This document shows positions 36,239 through 45,888 of a DNA stretch of 64,000 bases, piece by piece. The notes under the pieces were generated by a model, which saw only the letters and a list, made by a program, of their open reading frames with translations, did no database searches and had not been told where the DNA came from. The position numbers were made by a program, and so were the translations under genes. Location of the stretch: NCBI RefSeq assembly GCF_047731265.1, contig NZ_CP159835.1, forward strand, positions 1,240,001-1,304,000, given 5' to 3'. How positions within the stretch are numbered: the first letter of the stretch is position 1; each line of letters opens with the position of its first letter. This stretch comes from Patiriisocius sp047731265. GTDB taxonomy: Bacteria; Bacteroidota; Bacteroidia; Flavobacteriales; Flavobacteriaceae.

Positions 36239-36471
36239 ATGAAAATGAAGAGCATCTTAAAAGAAAAGGAAAGGAAAGGAAACAAATCTCACCGTGAAAA
36301 AAGACAGATTATAACGGCCGTGACCATCTGTTTGCCAATGCAGAGGAGGCCTTTGTGATTAAAATGACAAATCAAGAATTAAAACAACTTGTTGAAGATA
36401 GTTGCTCGAGCTATGGGCGCAATTATTATACTATGCACAATGTGCTTTCTACAACACTAAGAAAGGCGTAA
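36239..36471 (+). pseudogene. Possible small gene broken by a frameshift at an A-run
   Basis: An ATG at 36239 reads MKMKSILKEKERKGNKSHRE, and a second frame from 36298 reads KKTDYNGRDHLFANAEEAF on to a stop at 36469-36471. The frames meet at the A6 run 36297-36302; one more A would join them into one protein of about 77 residues. The C-terminal part (KMTNQELKQLVEDSC, YYTMHNVLSTTLRKA) looks protein-like, but I recognise no family. It could be a sequencing slip, a decayed gene, or chance. Confidence 0.3.
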
Positions 36472-36579
36472 AACATTAAAAAATCGATAAAAAACAGATT
36501 TTTAGGTTAAAAACGTTAAAGTTTTATGTACTTCATCGAAAAAATATGTATTTAATCTATTTATAAGCAATTATAAATC

Positions 36580-36587
36580 TATATTTG
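36580..36587 (+). promoter_or_regulatory. -7 promoter element for a short transcript
   Basis: TATATTTG is a perfect TAnnTTTG match. Transcription would start near 36594 and run to the terminator at 36754-36788. No TTG at the -33 distance is clear. Confidence 0.5.
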
Positions 36588-36593
36588 CATTCC

Positions 36594-36788
36594 CGAACTA
36601 AAGGAATAGCCTACTATGCAAATGGTTCATAATAAAGTTAGAAGTACTGTTTTTTTGATTAACACTTTTTTATTTATTGCTAAAAAAGTGTTCCTTCTTA
36701 AATAGATAAAATAATAGATTAGCCCCGGATCTGCTACGATACAGATAAGGTTTAGCCCGTTCTTTGTGAGGTTAGAACGGGCTTTTTT
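36594..36788 (+). ncRNA. Putative structured small RNA of about 195 nt
   Basis: The segment lies between a perfect -7 element and a strong terminator, with no convincing gene. Inside are a stem AACACTTTTTT/AAAAAAGTGTT (about 36661-36692), a small stem ATCTG/CAGAT (36729-36746) and the terminator hairpin. A 29-codon reading frame (ATG 36616, MQMVHNKVRSTVFLINTFLF...) overlaps the first stem and could instead be a leader peptide. I cannot match it to a named RNA family. The rest of the 36111-36956 gap holds the possible broken gene and nothing else I can support. Confidence 0.4.
36754..36788 (+). terminator. Rho-independent terminator
   Basis: AGCCCGTTCT (36754-36763) pairs with AGAACGGGCT (36774-36783), a perfect 10-bp stem, followed by TTTTT. 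No annotated gene ends just upstream, which is why a small RNA is proposed. Confidence 0.85.
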
Positions 36789-36956
36789 ATGCCATAAAGT
36801 TATTCCGCTAGACAGTTTTTTTACCCCAAAAGCCGATATATAGTTAAAAAGCCTCCTGTTATTTATAAATTGTAGGAGATAGACCAGGCGCTCTATTGGG
36901 GTCCTGTCATACTTTAATTATATTTGCTAGGCCTTTTTAAAATTAAATTAGATTTT

Positions 36957-39900
36957 ATGAAATTGAAGATTATTTTGTTAGATAAACAGCTTTCATTTTT
37001 ATTGCTTTTTTTTGGTGGAATTATGATTGCTCAAACAACAGTTGAGCGTCAACTTATTCAGAGCAAATCAAATATTTCACGATTAAACACACTCGCTACA
37101 GACTTTAATGAGAAGTATCAATCACAGAAACAGGAGGCAATTCAGATTGCTAGTGCTCAAAACATACCTGTTCGTGTAAACCTTGAAGATGGAGGATTTG
37201 CAGAATTACAACGATTTGCAGATGACGGAAGTCCTATTTATTATAGCACTTATAATGTAGATGCTGCAAGATCAACTAGAACAAACCATTTAAACATAGG
37301 AGGAAGTTTGGGCCTGAGTCTTGATGGTCAAGATATGACTGCTTATGTTTGGGATGGTGGTCACGCAAGAGTATCTCACCAAGAATATGACGGTGCTGGA
37401 GGAACTAATAGGGTTACAATACAAGATACAGGCTCAGAAGGAGGATTACAACTAAATTTTCACGCAGCTCACGTAACAGGCACTATTGCAGCATCTGGAG
37501 TACAACCCGATGCAAAAGGAATGGCACCAAAATCAAGGGTTAGGGGATATATGTGGAATAATGATATATCTGAAGCTACTTCAGCAGCGGCAAGTGGAAT
37601 GCTGGTTTCAAATCACAGTTATGGTTTTAGATCAGACCAAGTGCCAGATCAATGGTTTGGCGCTTATATTCAAGATTCTAGGGATTGGGACAATGTAATG
37701 TACAATGCCCCATATTACTTAATGGTAGTCGCAGCCGGTAACGACGGAAATACAAATCATAATGGGTCTCCTTTAAATGGAAATTCGGCATATGATAAGC
37801 TTACTGGTCACGCTACTTCTAAAAATAATATGGTAGTCGCAAACGCACAAGATGCCACTATTGCAAATAATGGGGATTTAATTAGTGTTTCGATCAATAG
37901 CTCAAGTAGTGAAGGCCCTACAGATGATCTTAGAATCAAACCAGATATCACAGGTAATGGTACTGACTTATACTCTACTTATGCAAGCAGTGACACGGCC
38001 TATGCGAGTATCACAGGAACTTCGATGGCGTCTCCAAACGTTACTGGTTCTTTACTGTTATTACAACAGCATTATAATGTCACCAATGCAAGTTTTATGC
38101 GTTCAGCAACTTTAAAAGGGTTAGCATTGCATACGGCCGACGATGCTGGTCCAGCTGGTCCTGATGCCGTGTATGGTTGGGGATTGTTAAACGCAAAGCT
38201 GGCAGCTGAAACTATTTCGGAAAACGGTGTCGCTTCAAGAATAGAAGAATTGACACTAAGTTCAGGACAAAGCTATACGACGACGGCGGACTCTGATGGT
38301 ATTAATGACTTGATGGCTTCCATTTCTTGGACAGATGTACCTGGGGTTGTCAATTCAGCAACGAATTCTCCTATCGCGTCATTAGTGAATGATTTAGATA
38401 TTCGTGTCACTCAAGGAGGCACTACCTTTAATCCTTGGCGTTTAACAGGAATTACTACGAACGGAAAAGGAGACAATACAAAAGATAACTATGAACGTGT
38501 TGATATTAGCGTACCAGCAGGTACTTATACAATTACGGTTACTCATAAAGGATCATTGAGTGGAGGAAGTCAAAACTTCTCAATAATCCTAACAGGTTTA
38601 GGAAATGTAATTGCAGATACTGAAGTCCCAACTACGCCTGCTGCGCTAACAGGTTCAAATGTGACCGATACTGAGGTTGATTTAAGCTGGGTTGCGTCAA
38701 CAGATAATACAAGCGTTATAGGTTATGATCTTTTTAGAGATGATGTTTATTTTACAACGGTTTCAGGAATAGATATTACTATTTCAGGACTTTCCCCAAA
38801 TACAGCATACGCCTTTAAGGTTCGCGCAAAAGACGCTGCTGGCAATCTTTCTGGTTTCAGTAATACGATTACGATTACTACAGTCGCGCCTATACCTGTT
38901 TATTGTGATTCAGCAAGTTTAGATATAAGCGATGAATATATTTCTAACGTCACATTGAATACTATTGACAATAATAGTGACGCACAACTTTATTCTGATT
39001 TTACCAGTATCTCAACAGATCTAGATGAAGGTGAGACCTATACTATATCCGTTACGCCAACTTGGACTGGAACTATTTATGATGAAGGCTATGCAGTATG
39101 GATAGATTATAATAATGATTTTGATTTTGATGATGCTGGAGAACTAGTTTGGAGTAAAGCTCCTTCTCAGGATACATCGAATAATGGAACATTTACAATT
39201 CCAGATAATGTTAATGTGGGGGCAACGAGAATGCGTGTTTCTATGAGATACAATGGTACCCCTCTTTCGCCTTGTCAAATTTTAAATTATGGAGAAGTTG
39301 AAGATTATACGGTCGTTTTAGATGTGGTTGATAATGTTGATAATGAGGCGCCAACAGTTCCAACTTCTTTATTGGTTTCTAGTATTACACAAACAACGGC
39401 AAACTTTTCTTGGAATCCCTCAACGGATAATGTAGGGGTTGTAGCGTATGATCTATATCAAGACGATATGTTATTAATTTCAACCACTTCAACAGGGTAT
39501 TTAGTTACAGGACTTAGCTCAGCAACTGGCTATGTTTTTTATGTAAAAGCTAGGGATGCTGCTGGAAATGAGTCAACAAGAAGTAATACGTCTGCTTTTT
39601 CAACCCTTCCAGCACCTGATACGGAGGCACCAACAAATCCAAGTCCTTTAACAGGGTCAAATATTACTCAAACAACGGTAGACCTTAATTGGATAGCATC
39701 CACAGATAATGTAGCCATTGCGGGATATGACGTGTACCAAGACGATAATTTAATGGTTACGTCAAGCGGTATTGATTACACAGCAACAGGTCTTACAGAA
39801 AATACAAACTATACATTTTATGTTAGCGCAAGGGATGCTGCTGGTAATACCACAGAAAGTAATAGTATAAATATTACTACTTTAAGTTCAACAGCAGGCG

Positions 39901-42089
39901 GATATTGTTCATCCACAAGCTCAAATGTAAATGATGAGTATATTTCAAGAGTACAATTAAATACTTTCGACAATACTAGTGGCGCCCAATTTTATTCAGA
40001 TTTCACAGCTATTTCAACAGATTTATTTGAGGGTCAAACCTATACTATAAGTGTAACACCAACTTGGGTTGATATTATTTATAGTGAAGGCTACGCTGTA
40101 TGGATAGACTATAATAACGATCTAGATTTTGATGATGTGTCTGAATTGGTATGGTCAAAAGAGCCCTCACAGGACACGCCTAATGAAGGAACTTTTACAA
40201 TTCCATCTGGAGTTACTTATGGTCAAACCAGAATGCGTGTTTCTATGCAATATAATGCAGTTCCAACTTCTTGCGAATCTTTTTATTTTGGCGAAGTGGA
40301 AGATTACACCGTTAACCTTGGAGAATATGTAGATATGGAGCCACCTTCGACTCCATTAAACTTAACTGCCACTAATATTACTGTAAGTTCCTTAGAATTA
40401 AATTGGGATCAAGCCACAGATAATGTTGGTGTAACAGAATATGATGTATATGGGGGTACGACTCTTATTGCTACTATAGCAGACACCTCAATTAACCCAA
40501 TATTTTTGGATCTAGACACTACATATAGTTATTATGTAATAGCTAGAGATTTAGAAGGAAACATATCATTACCAAGTGAAACTTTAAATATTAGAACCCT
40601 GGGAGTTGATGATCCAGGTGAATATTGCCTCTCTTATGGACGGAGTATTTTATATGAATACATTTCTAGAGTTCAACTAAATACTATTGATTATAGTTCA
40701 GTAGGTGATTACTATTCAAATTTTAGTGAAACAGTTTTTACAGATTTGACTCTATCAGAATCCTACACTATAACGATAACCCCAATATTCAATGGAACAG
40801 TTTTTGATGAAGGCTATGCCGTTTGGATAGATTATAATCAAGATTTTGATTTTGATGATCCAGGAGAGTTGGTTTGGAGTAAAGACCCTTCCCAAGAAAC
40901 ACTAGTTAGCGGTTCATTTGTAGTTCCTGTAGATGCTCCTTTAGGTCCTACAAGAATGCGTGTATCTTTTAAATATTTTGATATCCCGGATCCGTGCGAA
41001 GTTTTTGCTTTTGGTGAAGTAGAAGATTATACAGTAAACATTACAGATACTGAGGCACCAAGTACCCCTTCATCTTTGTCTGCCTTAAATATTACAGATA
41101 GCACTGTGGAGTTAGATTGGAATGCTTCAATAGATAATTCTGGTAATGTTGAGTATTTCGTGTATCAAGATGGTAGCTTTATAACTTCGGTTTCTGAAGA
41201 GAATACGACTATAGAAGGACTTGAACCAAATACGGAGTATTCTTATTATGTAAGAGCTATTGACCCCTCTGGTAATCCCTCTGCTTTAAGTAATGAGGTG
41301 CTTATAACAACAGATTTTGGGGAGCCAGTTATTTTGGGTGAAGGTTATTTTGAGAGTGGCTGGGATGGTTGGAGGTCTTCAAATAATAATAATAATAGTA
41401 TAAGCAGGTATAAAGGGGCCGATTATTCCTTTGAAGGATTATATTCAGTAGAATTTAGACAAAACAGGCCAAGAATATTTTTAGGTAAGAGAGTACCGCT
41501 TCAGAATTATGAAAATGTTAATATAAATTTTTATTTTCATCAAACAGGTTTGCGCTATAAGGATGGTATTTTTATTGAAATATACACCGGTTCTAAATGG
41601 GAAATTATAGGGGAGTTATATCAAGACGTTACTTTTAATGATGAACAGTTTTATAATGTTAGTATAACTTTAGACAATACTGAATATATTTTTTCTAGGG
41701 AATCAGCGTTTCGATTCAGAAGCAAAATAGATAGTGAGATTGGAGCGTTATATGTGGATCAAGTTATTATTAGTGCAAATGTTTCAAGAGATACTGTAGA
41801 AGGTGTTTTCCCTATCCGTAGAGCCTCTGTTTTAGCAAATGAGAACCCCCTTGTTAATGGCTTAGACTTTTTAATATATCCAAACCCGGCAAACAGTATT
41901 CTAAACGTAAAGACGATGAACCAAGTAGCGGTTCTGACCTATTCAATCTACAATATTATTGGGCAACAAATAGCAAAAGGGACCTTGGAAAATGATATAA
42001 TTAGTGTCCAAAATATATCTAGTGGCATCTACATCTTAGAATTAAATGATGGAAGCACGACAATCGAAAAAAGGTTTATAAAAGAATAG
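36957..42089 (+). CDS. Very large secreted S8 protease with FN3 and GEVED domains, T9SS substrate
   Basis: A 1710-residue mosaic counted from the ATG at 36957 (MKLKIILLDKQLSFLLLFFG, a good signal peptide); an upstream reading from 36924 lacks one. The S8 triad is in YVWDGGHARVSH (Asp), HAAHVTGTIAASG (His) and TGTSMASPNVTGSLL (Ser). A jelly-roll domain is followed by five FN3 domains (about 554-645, 798-885, 888-975, 1126-1215, 1363-1451) alternating with three GEVED domains (about 647-788, 981-1124, 1218-1363; each ends GEVEDYTV). An adhesion-like domain and a T9SS tail (LIYPNPANSILNV ... GIYILELNDG) follow. It probably digests or binds extracellular polymers. A terminator at 42115-42145 closes it. 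Confidence 0.93.
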   Translation: MKLKIILLDKQLSFLLLFFGGIMIAQTTVERQLIQSKSNISRLNTLATDFNEKYQSQKQEAIQIASAQNIPVRVNLEDGGFAELQRFADDGSPIYYSTYNVDAARSTRTNHLNIGGSLGLSLDGQDMTAYVWDGGHARVSHQEYDGAGGTNRVTIQDTGSEGGLQLNFHAAHVTGTIAASGVQPDAKGMAPKSRVRGYMWNNDISEATSAAASGMLVSNHSYGFRSDQVPDQWFGAYIQDSRDWDNVMYNAPYYLMVVAAGNDGNTNHNGSPLNGNSAYDKLTGHATSKNNMVVANAQDATIANNGDLISVSINSSSSEGPTDDLRIKPDITGNGTDLYSTYASSDTAYASITGTSMASPNVTGSLLLLQQHYNVTNASFMRSATLKGLALHTADDAGPAGPDAVYGWGLLNAKLAAETISENGVASRIEELTLSSGQSYTTTADSDGINDLMASISWTDVPGVVNSATNSPIASLVNDLDIRVTQGGTTFNPWRLTGITTNGKGDNTKDNYERVDISVPAGTYTITVTHKGSLSGGSQNFSIILTGLGNVIADTEVPTTPAALTGSNVTDTEVDLSWVASTDNTSVIGYDLFRDDVYFTTVSGIDITISGLSPNTAYAFKVRAKDAAGNLSGFSNTITITTVAPIPVYCDSASLDISDEYISNVTLNTIDNNSDAQLYSDFTSISTDLDEGETYTISVTPTWTGTIYDEGYAVWIDYNNDFDFDDAGELVWSKAPSQDTSNNGTFTIPDNVNVGATRMRVSMRYNGTPLSPCQILNYGEVEDYTVVLDVVDNVDNEAPTVPTSLLVSSITQTTANFSWNPSTDNVGVVAYDLYQDDMLLISTTSTGYLVTGLSSATGYVFYVKARDAAGNESTRSNTSAFSTLPAPDTEAPTNPSPLTGSNITQTTVDLNWIASTDNVAIAGYDVYQDDNLMVTSSGIDYTATGLTENTNYTFYVSARDAAGNTTESNSINITTLSSTAGGYCSSTSSNVNDEYISRVQLNTFDNTSGAQFYSDFTAISTDLFEGQTYTISVTPTWVDIIYSEGYAVWIDYNNDLDFDDVSELVWSKEPSQDTPNEGTFTIPSGVTYGQTRMRVSMQYNAVPTSCESFYFGEVEDYTVNLGEYVDMEPPSTPLNLTATNITVSSLELNWDQATDNVGVTEYDVYGGTTLIATIADTSINPIFLDLDTTYSYYVIARDLEGNISLPSETLNIRTLGVDDPGEYCLSYGRSILYEYISRVQLNTIDYSSVGDYYSNFSETVFTDLTLSESYTITITPIFNGTVFDEGYAVWIDYNQDFDFDDPGELVWSKDPSQETLVSGSFVVPVDAPLGPTRMRVSFKYFDIPDPCEVFAFGEVEDYTVNITDTEAPSTPSSLSALNITDSTVELDWNASIDNSGNVEYFVYQDGSFITSVSEENTTIEGLEPNTEYSYYVRAIDPSGNPSALSNEVLITTDFGEPVILGEGYFESGWDGWRSSNNNNNSISRYKGADYSFEGLYSVEFRQNRPRIFLGKRVPLQNYENVNINFYFHQTGLRYKDGIFIEIYTGSKWEIIGELYQDVTFNDEQFYNVSITLDNTEYIFSRESAFRFRSKIDSEIGALYVDQVIISANVSRDTVEGVFPIRRASVLANENPLVNGLDFLIYPNPANSILNVKTMNQVAVLTYSIYNIIGQQIAKGTLENDIISVQNISSGIYILELNDGSTTIEKRFIKE

Positions 42090-42114
42090 AAACCCACAAC
42101 ACATTTATATAAAA

Positions 42115-42145
42115 AAGCCCCATTCTTTCAATAAGGATGGGGTTT
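42115..42145. terminator. Bidirectional terminator between convergent genes
   Basis: AAGCCCCATTCTT and AAGGATGGGGTTT form a 13-position stem with two wobble pairs and a 5-base loop. It has an A-run before it and a T-rich stretch after it, so it can serve both the protease gene and the convergent ABC gene. Confidence 0.75.
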
Positions 42146-42171
42146 CTTATTAAGTTGGTTCCATAAAAAAG

Positions 42172-43854
42172 TTATTTGGAAGATCCTCCAGGGATAGCAT
42201 CTATCAACTTTTTAGTATAGTCGCTAATAGGATTTGCATAAATTTCATCTGCATCCCCAAGCGCTTCAACCTTTCCTGCATTCATTACCAATAGCTGATC
42301 TGCCATATATTTGACTACGGCGAGATCGTGGGAAATAAAAATATAGGTAAATTTATAATCTTCTTTAAGCTCATTAAGTAAATTAAGAACTTGTGCCTGT
42401 ACTGAAATATCTAATGCTGAAACACTTTCATCGCAAATGATAACCTTGGGTTCTATAGCAATAGTGCGGGCTATTCCAATACGTTGACGCTGTCCTCCTG
42501 AAAGCTCGTGGGGATATCTGTAGAAAAATGAGCTGTCTAATCCTACACGCTCAAGAAGAGTCATAACTTTTTCTTTTCGAGATTTAGCACTACTGCCAAT
42601 GCCGTGAACACCCATTGGTTCCACAATAGCTTCACCAATAATTTTCCTTGGATTTAATGAAGAGTAAGGGTCTTGGAAAACGAGTTGTATTTCTTTTCGC
42701 AATTTTCGCAGTTGTGATTTTGATAGTTTGGACAAATCCTGTCCGCGATATAAAACCCTTCCAGCACTTGCCTTTTCTAATTGAAGAATCACCTTTCCTA
42801 AGGTAGATTTGCCACAGCCGGATTCCCCAACCAAACCTAATGTTTCTCCTTCAAAAACCGAAAAGCTAACATCGTCTACTGCCTTAACCTCCTTATGTTT
42901 TTGGAAAAAACCACTCGTACTGTAATAGGTTTTTTCGATATTCAGTACTTGTAGAATAGGAGCTTGTGTGTACAATTGCTTGTGCGTAGATGCCCGTTGT
43001 TGTGCGGTAATGATTTTCTTTTCAAAAGTTCCATCAGCTATTGAAGCAATTGTAGGAAGTGTTTCTAAACGTTCTGATAAGGTAGGGCGGGATAATAGCA
43101 GCGCTTTTGTATACTCTTTTGCTGGGGCATCAAAAATTTGCTTTACAGATCCTTTTTCAATAATATTACCTTGGTACATTACAACTACTTTATCTGCAAT
43201 TTCTGAAACCAAGGCTAAATCGTGTGAAATAAATATAATGCTCATTCCGGTTTCAACTTGTAGTTCTTTGAGCAAGTGCAAAATTTCTTTTTGAACCGTA
43301 ACATCTAATGCAGTTGTTGGTTCATCTGCAATTAATAATTTAGGCTTGCAAGCAATCGCCATGGCTATCATTACACGTTGCATTTGTCCACCGCTTAATT
43401 GATGTGGATAGCTGTTAAAAAGTTCATCGGGTCTGGGAAGTTTTACTTTGTTAAATAGGGATAGTGTTTCTTTTTTTGCTTCGGAATTTGAATAATTTTT
43501 ATGGTGTTTTAAAATTTCAGCAACCTGAAAACCACACCGTAAAGAAGGATTTAAAGCACTCATAGGTTCTTGAAAAATCATAGAGATTTCATTGCCTCGT
43601 ATTTTTTGTAAATCTCTAGATTTAGTGAGTAACAAGTCTTTTTCCTGAAATAGAATTTCGCCAGTAATTTCGCAATTATTTTTAGGCAAAAGTCCCAATA
43701 TAGCCATAGATGTAACAGATTTTCCACTGCCAGATTCACCTACAATTCCTACAATTTCATTTTGAGCTATATTAAATGAAATGGAATGTAAAACTTCAAT
43801 ATTGTCTTTTGAATTTCCGAAAGCAACGGATAAAGCATCTATTTTTAATAGCAT
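42172..43854 (-). CDS. ABC transporter with two fused ATPase domains (oligopeptide/nickel type)
   Basis: A 560-residue protein with two complete nucleotide-binding domains. The first has Walker A GESGSGKS (39-46), HQLSGGQMQRVMIAMAI and LLIADEPTTALDVTVQ; the second has GESGCGKS, HELSGGQRQRIGIARTI and VIICDESVSALDISVQ. This is the DppD-DppF fusion layout common in Bacteroidota. Each half carries the oligopeptide C-terminal extension (AKEYTKALL, ISDYTKKLI). It powers import of peptides or similar solutes; no permease or binding protein genes are beside it. In the second Walker B, Glu follows Asp as normal. Confidence 0.93.
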   Translation of the reverse strand: MLLKIDALSVAFGNSKDNIEVLHSISFNIAQNEIVGIVGESGSGKSVTSMAILGLLPKNNCEITGEILFQEKDLLLTKSRDLQKIRGNEISMIFQEPMSALNPSLRCGFQVAEILKHHKNYSNSEAKKETLSLFNKVKLPRPDELFNSYPHQLSGGQMQRVMIAMAIACKPKLLIADEPTTALDVTVQKEILHLLKELQVETGMSIIFISHDLALVSEIADKVVVMYQGNIIEKGSVKQIFDAPAKEYTKALLLSRPTLSERLETLPTIASIADGTFEKKIITAQQRASTHKQLYTQAPILQVLNIEKTYYSTSGFFQKHKEVKAVDDVSFSVFEGETLGLVGESGCGKSTLGKVILQLEKASAGRVLYRGQDLSKLSKSQLRKLRKEIQLVFQDPYSSLNPRKIIGEAIVEPMGVHGIGSSAKSRKEKVMTLLERVGLDSSFFYRYPHELSGGQRQRIGIARTIAIEPKVIICDESVSALDISVQAQVLNLLNELKEDYKFTYIFISHDLAVVKYMADQLLVMNAGKVEALGDADEIYANPISDYTKKLIDAIPGGSSK

Positions 43855-43931
43855 AGTGAGGATAAAAGTTTTGAAAACAGCTGATAAAGTTAAACTAAAT
43901 TAAAGGACAATATTTTGTAAAAATTACATTT

Positions 43932-44645
43932 TTAAATGGTTTTAATCTCATTAGCATCTAGCAATCTCTCATTACGTAATCGAAGAATAATCTGTGCAAC
44001 GGTAATGGTGTCTTTTTCGCAATAGATTATGATCCTATCAATATCATTCTCTTTATAAAAGACATCGCGAACTTGACTGCCGTCTATGTCATCTTTAGGC
44101 GAAGGAATGCCGAGCACATGAGCCATTAACTTGAGAGAAGTAAATGTCTTATAGTCCCCAAACTTCCATAATTCTAGGGTATCAAGATGCGGTACTTCCC
44201 AGGGCTTTTTACCAAAGAGATTTAGTTTAAAGGGAAGGTCAATCCCTTGAATAATCATTCTTCTTGCGATGTATGGAAAATCAAATTCTTTCCCGTTATG
44301 AGCACACAATACGTGTGGTGTTTTATTAAAATGAGTTTCTAATAGATTTTTAAAGTCTTTTAACAATGCAGTCTCGTCGCCGTAAAAGGATTTTACTCTA
44401 AGCTGCCTTTCTTCCCCAATCATTTTAAAATAGCCGACGGAGATACAAACAATGGTGCCAAATTCTGCCCAAATACCTGCACGGTCATAAAACGCTTCGG
44501 GTGTAAATTCTTCTTTTCGTTGGTATTTAGTTTTGGATTCCCATAGCAGTTTCTCAGCATCCTCTAAATCACTATAATTCTCGTGCTGAGGTACGGTTTC
44601 AATATCTAGAAAAAGGATGTGTTCTAAGTTTATTCGTTTCAGCAT
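43932..44645 (-). CDS. Predicted 3-prime to 5-prime exonuclease, DEDDy (PolB-like)
   Basis: A 237-residue RNase H-fold exonuclease. Exo I is LFLDIETVP (Asp14, Glu16), Exo II is in CAHNGKEFDFPYIARRM, and Exo III is YCEKDTITVAQI, a YxxxD pattern that marks the DEDDy class. It resembles the proofreading domain of family B polymerases without the polymerase. It acts on DNA or RNA in the cytoplasm; the exact substrate is unknown. It stands alone between the ABC and serine hydrolase genes. Confidence 0.9.
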   Translation of the reverse strand: MLKRINLEHILFLDIETVPQHENYSDLEDAEKLLWESKTKYQRKEEFTPEAFYDRAGIWAEFGTIVCISVGYFKMIGEERQLRVKSFYGDETALLKDFKNLLETHFNKTPHVLCAHNGKEFDFPYIARRMIIQGIDLPFKLNLFGKKPWEVPHLDTLELWKFGDYKTFTSLKLMAHVLGIPSPKDDIDGSQVRDVFYKENDIDRIIIYCEKDTITVAQIILRLRNERLLDANEIKTI

Positions 44646-44691
44646 AATGTTTTTTTTATAATTTCCCGAATGCTAAAAATAACAAAATACT

Positions 44692-45864
44692 TTATTTCAG
44701 CATCTTAAATACTTCAGAAACATAGGTATAGAAGTCATCACTAAACGGTTTACCTTTTTTGCTGCCACGTTGATGTCCTAGACGCACTATAATGAGATTG
44801 TCTTCAGGAATGGTAATTACATATTGCCCAAGGATCCCTCGCATTACAAATATATCCTTATCCATATAATTGCTTATCCAAAATCCATACCCATATTCTG
44901 GGCTATTTTCAAAGCGTGGTTTTATGGCTTTTGCAACAAAGCTACTGTCTATAATTTGTTGCCCATTCCAGTTTCCGAAGTTTTTAAAAAGCCTCCCAAA
45001 ACGTGCAAAATCTCTCGCGCTGCTTGCAATACAACAATAGGTTTTTGCCAATCTATTTTCGGCATCATCTACTTGCCATGTTGCGGGCTGTTCAAAACCC
45101 ATTGGCTCATATAAAGATTCTTGAAGATACGCTGCAATTTTTTTGTTGGTAGCTTTCTCTATTGTCATTCCCAGCAATTGAGTGTTTCCGCTAAGGTATT
45201 CAAAATGTTTTCCAGGTTCTTGAATGACCTTAAGGCCCAATATCGTTTCGGCAAGATTATCATCATAATAAGAGCGTGCTGTAACGCTAAAAGGGGATGT
45301 GTAAGACTCTTCCCAATTAAGCCCGGAAGCCATAGAGGACAAATCGCCAACGGTCATATAAGGAACTTTATCCTTGGTAAGAGTCCTAATTTCAAACTCA
45401 TAACGTTCGGGTTCAAATTGCGGATAAAAATCTCGAACAGGTTGATTTAAGCTACTTATATACCCGTCTTTTATAGCGGCTCCCAAGAGTATGGTTGTGA
45501 TACTTTTAGCCATAGAGAAACTATTGGTTCGAGAAGTTGCACTATATCCTTCAGCGTATTTTTCAAATAGAATACTGTCGTTTTTAATTACAAGCAAGGC
45601 AACGGTACCCAAATCTTCGTTGGTTGTTTTTAGCCTTTCTGTTTCAATAAGGGTATTATAGTTTTTATGCAGTGGCCAAGCTTGCGGATTTGCGCTTGCG
45701 GGGATGGTGTCATTTTCAAAATACTTCGCATCGGCTATAAATGCCGTTGTATGCCCTGTTAAATAAACAACGCGAACGCCTTTAAATATGTAGTTATAAT
45801 CTGTAATATAGGCAAACACAATTAGTAACAGCAAAAACCCAAACAACCATTTTAAATATTTCAT
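44692..45864 (-). CDS. Serine hydrolase, class C beta-lactamase family
   Basis: A 390-residue membrane-anchored hydrolase. One N-terminal membrane segment (WLFGFLLLLIVFAYITDY) precedes the catalytic domain, which has Ser117-x-x-Lys120 (FSMAKSITTILLG), the Tyr motif in FEYLSGNTQLLG and a C-terminal region GYGFWISN. The family includes esterases, D-peptidases and beta-lactamases, so the substrate cannot be assigned. It stands 24 bases after the ogt gene on the same strand. Confidence 0.88.
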   Translation of the reverse strand: MKYLKWLFGFLLLLIVFAYITDYNYIFKGVRVVYLTGHTTAFIADAKYFENDTIPASANPQAWPLHKNYNTLIETERLKTTNEDLGTVALLVIKNDSILFEKYAEGYSATSRTNSFSMAKSITTILLGAAIKDGYISSLNQPVRDFYPQFEPERYEFEIRTLTKDKVPYMTVGDLSSMASGLNWEESYTSPFSVTARSYYDDNLAETILGLKVIQEPGKHFEYLSGNTQLLGMTIEKATNKKIAAYLQESLYEPMGFEQPATWQVDDAENRLAKTYCCIASSARDFARFGRLFKNFGNWNGQQIIDSSFVAKAIKPRFENSPEYGYGFWISNYMDKDIFVMRGILGQYVITIPEDNLIIVRLGHQRGSKKGKPFSDDFYTYVSEVFKMLK

Positions 45865-45888
45865 TCTATAAAGTTAAAATAATTTTAC

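Noticed and set aside
36729..36783. tRNA-like segment
   Set aside because: No cloverleaf with anticodon and T-arms can be formed; the 3-prime stem is a plain terminator.
36924..36956. Upstream start of the large protease
   Set aside because: MLGLFKIKLDF precedes a complete signal peptide that begins at the ATG at 36957.
38620..41310. Possible CRISPR-like repeats in the protease gene
   Set aside because: The periodicity comes from FN3 and GEVED protein domains in one open frame, not short direct repeats with spacers.
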